Assembly: GCF_009730915.1 (NCBI RefSeq)
Contig: NC_052486.1
Span: forward strand, 22,535,589 to 22,599,588
Source of the DNA: Dioscorea cayenensis subsp. rotundata
Lineage: Eukaryota; Streptophyta; Magnoliopsida; Dioscoreales; Dioscoreaceae
DNA length: 64,000 bases
Direction of reading: 5' to 3'
The position numbers and the translations under genes were made by a program. Positions 62,035 through 64,000 of the stretch are shown here, in pieces. Under the pieces are notes generated by a model, which worked only from the letters and a program-made list of their open reading frames with translations, had not been told where the DNA came from and made no database searches. How positions within the stretch are numbered: the stretch's first letter is position 1; every line of letters starts with the position of its first letter.

Positions 62035-63979
62035 TTCTCCGGTGTCGGGAGACATGTTAATGGTTCTGTATGGCCTTTCTTGTTATGTTTACATGTCTAA
62101 TTATTGCACGACTACTGGTGTCTGTCCATCACACTATTGCTTTACTTGTCAACCAGCTAAAGAAATTCGGAGTGAAAAAACGTTGAAGCAGGTGTTGGAT
62201 GTGGTGTTGGGTTCAGCCATGGTTTTGGAATAGGTAAGTGTTTTCTGTTGACATTTGAAGTCAAGAATATATACAATACATTATATTCCTATGTTCATGC
62301 TTTGATGTTCACATTTTACCTTGCGTATCAAAAATCAGTTTTCTTTTAAACACTTGAACCTTCTCCTAATTGTGACTCCTTTCTAAACGATCTGGAATGA
62401 TTCCAGTGGAACAAAAGTCATTAGCTTATTTGTTACCACATTCACTATTACCCCTTTCTCTCGTGCACGCACATTAACCAGTATATATTTGTTGACGTGG
62501 ATAGAATGATGTGATTCTTTATTCTCCAACTGCAGGACTTGCCTTGAAGCCTGGAGTTATTCAGCGGGTTCAATCTTCTATTGCTGTATGTTGATAACTG
62601 ATGATTGATCTTTCTCATTAATTTTATAGATCCCTTCTAACACTACTTTATTTATCCTTTAGCTAACAATGGCTAAAATCATGATGCGTTTGGGAATTGC
62701 TCCCAAGATCCCTTCAACTCAGAATATCAAGCCTGGGTCATTTCCTAGTAAAAGTGCTCAATCCTCAATTGGCAGTGTACTAAATTTGGGAACAAAAACT
62801 ACTGGAAGTACACAGCAGCATTTACTAAGTGATAGCCCCCACCAGAAATTTATAATTAGTTCCCCTGAATCAAAAGAAACATCAAGCCTATTTGGAAGCA
62901 GGTCTGTAAAGTTTATCTATGAATTCTTACAGAATCCAGTTCTCAACAAGGAAGAAACAAAGGTCAGTGAATTGGTAAGTGGCATGAGTCGCTTATGTTA
63001 TTTACAAACAGTCATATATAAGATATTTGCTTAATTAACTTACTTTCCTCCAGTGCTTCAGTGAATTTTGATCTGTTTCCTAATATACAACCTTTTGCAT
63101 GATATGGTTATGGTAACTCCCAGAAGTGACAAATTCACAGGTGAAGCATTGCCCATAAAATTATAAGCCAAGTTAAACAATTCTCCTAGTGCAAAACTAT
63201 CATTCCCCATATGGCCATGGGGCATGGTGAATGCCATAGTGTCCTGAAATGGGCAGCGTTACTTGTTTCTTTGTAATTTACATTTGTCCAAACTACCACT
63301 GAGATTACAATCTATTAGTTACCAAAACATCTTATGTTTTTCTTCAAATTGACTGCAAACTTACTTCTACCCATAGACCGGCATCAATAGAATGTTATGG
63401 TTTACCTTTATCAAATACAATAATTCTGAATATCCAAATAAAAGGCCAATTTGTCATTGTCGTTTTTCATTTGCCATCGGATGAATAAATATGGTCAACT
63501 TGAGATTTTTTTTTAAAGGATCTCACTATTTGATTAGCGTACAAGTTCATTCATTTTCTTTTTTTAGCTTTAATATGTTATCTGTAAACAGAAGCTGTGA
63601 ATTTAAAAATTTTACAAAATGTCTTCATTAGTCAGAGTCAATAACTTTTTGCACTCGACTTAACTATGCCTGTTAATGTTTCTTACAGGCGGAAAATCTT
63701 CGTGATCAGAATAATGTTCTTCAAGTGGTAGGTTCATGGCTATTATCCTCACTTGTCTTTTATAAGCAAATTCTATAAACAATCTAATACACATGAAATT
63801 TCTTATGGTATTAGTTGCTTAAACATCAACAAGTGATCGAACAATTGATAGAGGAGAATCAGATGCTGCGCCGTGTACTTACTGAAGACTTGCATGTTCA
63901 ACCTAGCAAGTTGTACTCTAGTAGGGAGATTAAGAAGGGAACAAACTACCAATGTCCTGACTGTTTTGAATGCTCATGA
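62035..63979 (+). pseudogene. Inverted copy of the glycine-rich gene, truncated by the gap
   Basis: The exons follow the same order as in the 1599-4506 gene: 62035-62062 (end of exon 2), exon 3 near 62156-62233, exon 4 near 62536-62585, exon 5 62663-62974, exon 6 63689-63727 and exon 7 63815-63979. Splice sites and introns are also conserved, so this is a DNA-level duplication, not a retrocopy. Differences: exon 3 has six A where the other copy has five, which shifts the frame; exon 5 lacks nine codons (in frame) and has several substitutions; exon 7 stops earlier, after CFECS. Exon 1 and most of exon 2 are missing in the gap. If the extra A is an error this could still be a working paralogue or the other haplotype. 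Confidence 0.85.
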
Positions 63980-64000
63980 AGAAAAGAAAAATCAACAAGG

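Noticed and set aside
60980-62233. Very long open frames on both strands
   Set aside because: They exist only because the 1000-N gap has no stops; they are not coding sequence.
1-64000. Search for CRISPR arrays, operons, phage or a biosynthetic cluster
   Set aside because: The window is a plant nuclear region with independent spliced genes; no regular direct-repeat/spacer array or co-directed enzyme cluster is present.

Overview
This is a plant nuclear window. It is AT-rich and intron-rich, with GT-AG splice sites, AT and CT microsatellites, non-autonomous transposons and typical angiosperm gene families (Rab1, oleosin, SHAQKYF MYB, LRK10L-type receptor kinases). GC-rich first exons and the Rab1 C-terminus would fit a non-grass monocot, but that is a weak guess. 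A run of exactly 1000 N (61035-62034) marks a scaffold gap. Several conserved exons carry one-base length changes in short homopolymers, so some broken frames may be draft-assembly errors rather than real mutations.

Layout. 1599-4506 (-): a seven-exon gene for a glycine-rich plant protein of unknown function; a diverged inverted copy of it starts right after the gap (62035-63979, +). 5530-8486 (+): plastid-type FAD monooxygenase of the CTF2 family. 10841-14762 (+): Rab1/RABD2 GTPase, complete. 15807-21263 (+): RWD-RING (RNF25-like) ubiquitin ligase; its second intron holds two neighbouring hAT-type elements, each with matching 8-bp target duplications. 24135-25849 (-): one-repeat MYB with SHAQKYF and an EAR-like motif. 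25.9-29.7 kb: AT-rich spacer with TA arrays. 29.7-34.0 kb (+): F-box/LRR gene with a promoter-like region, a 5' intron built of roughly 250-300 bp tandem repeats, an intact N-terminal half and a decayed 3' half. 36190-47339 (-): VAD1-like GRAM-VASt gene across 11 kb, with a short LTR-element fossil in one intron. 48709-50131 (+): oleosin with ABRE, RY and TATA motifs, preceded by fragments of a PPR gene. 51.5-61.0 kb (+): a decayed cluster of LRK10L-type receptor-like kinases with repeated upstream blocks, SINE-like insertions and a GC-rich foreign-looking island.

The genes are independent eukaryotic units, not an operon. Common themes are membrane and lipid biology (Rab1, VAD1-like, oleosin) and defence-associated families (LRK10L, VAD1-like). 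I found no convincing new molecular system. The best leads are the uncharacterised duplicated glycine-rich gene, the paired hAT insertions, the repeat-built introns, and the PPR debris next to an oleosin promoter.
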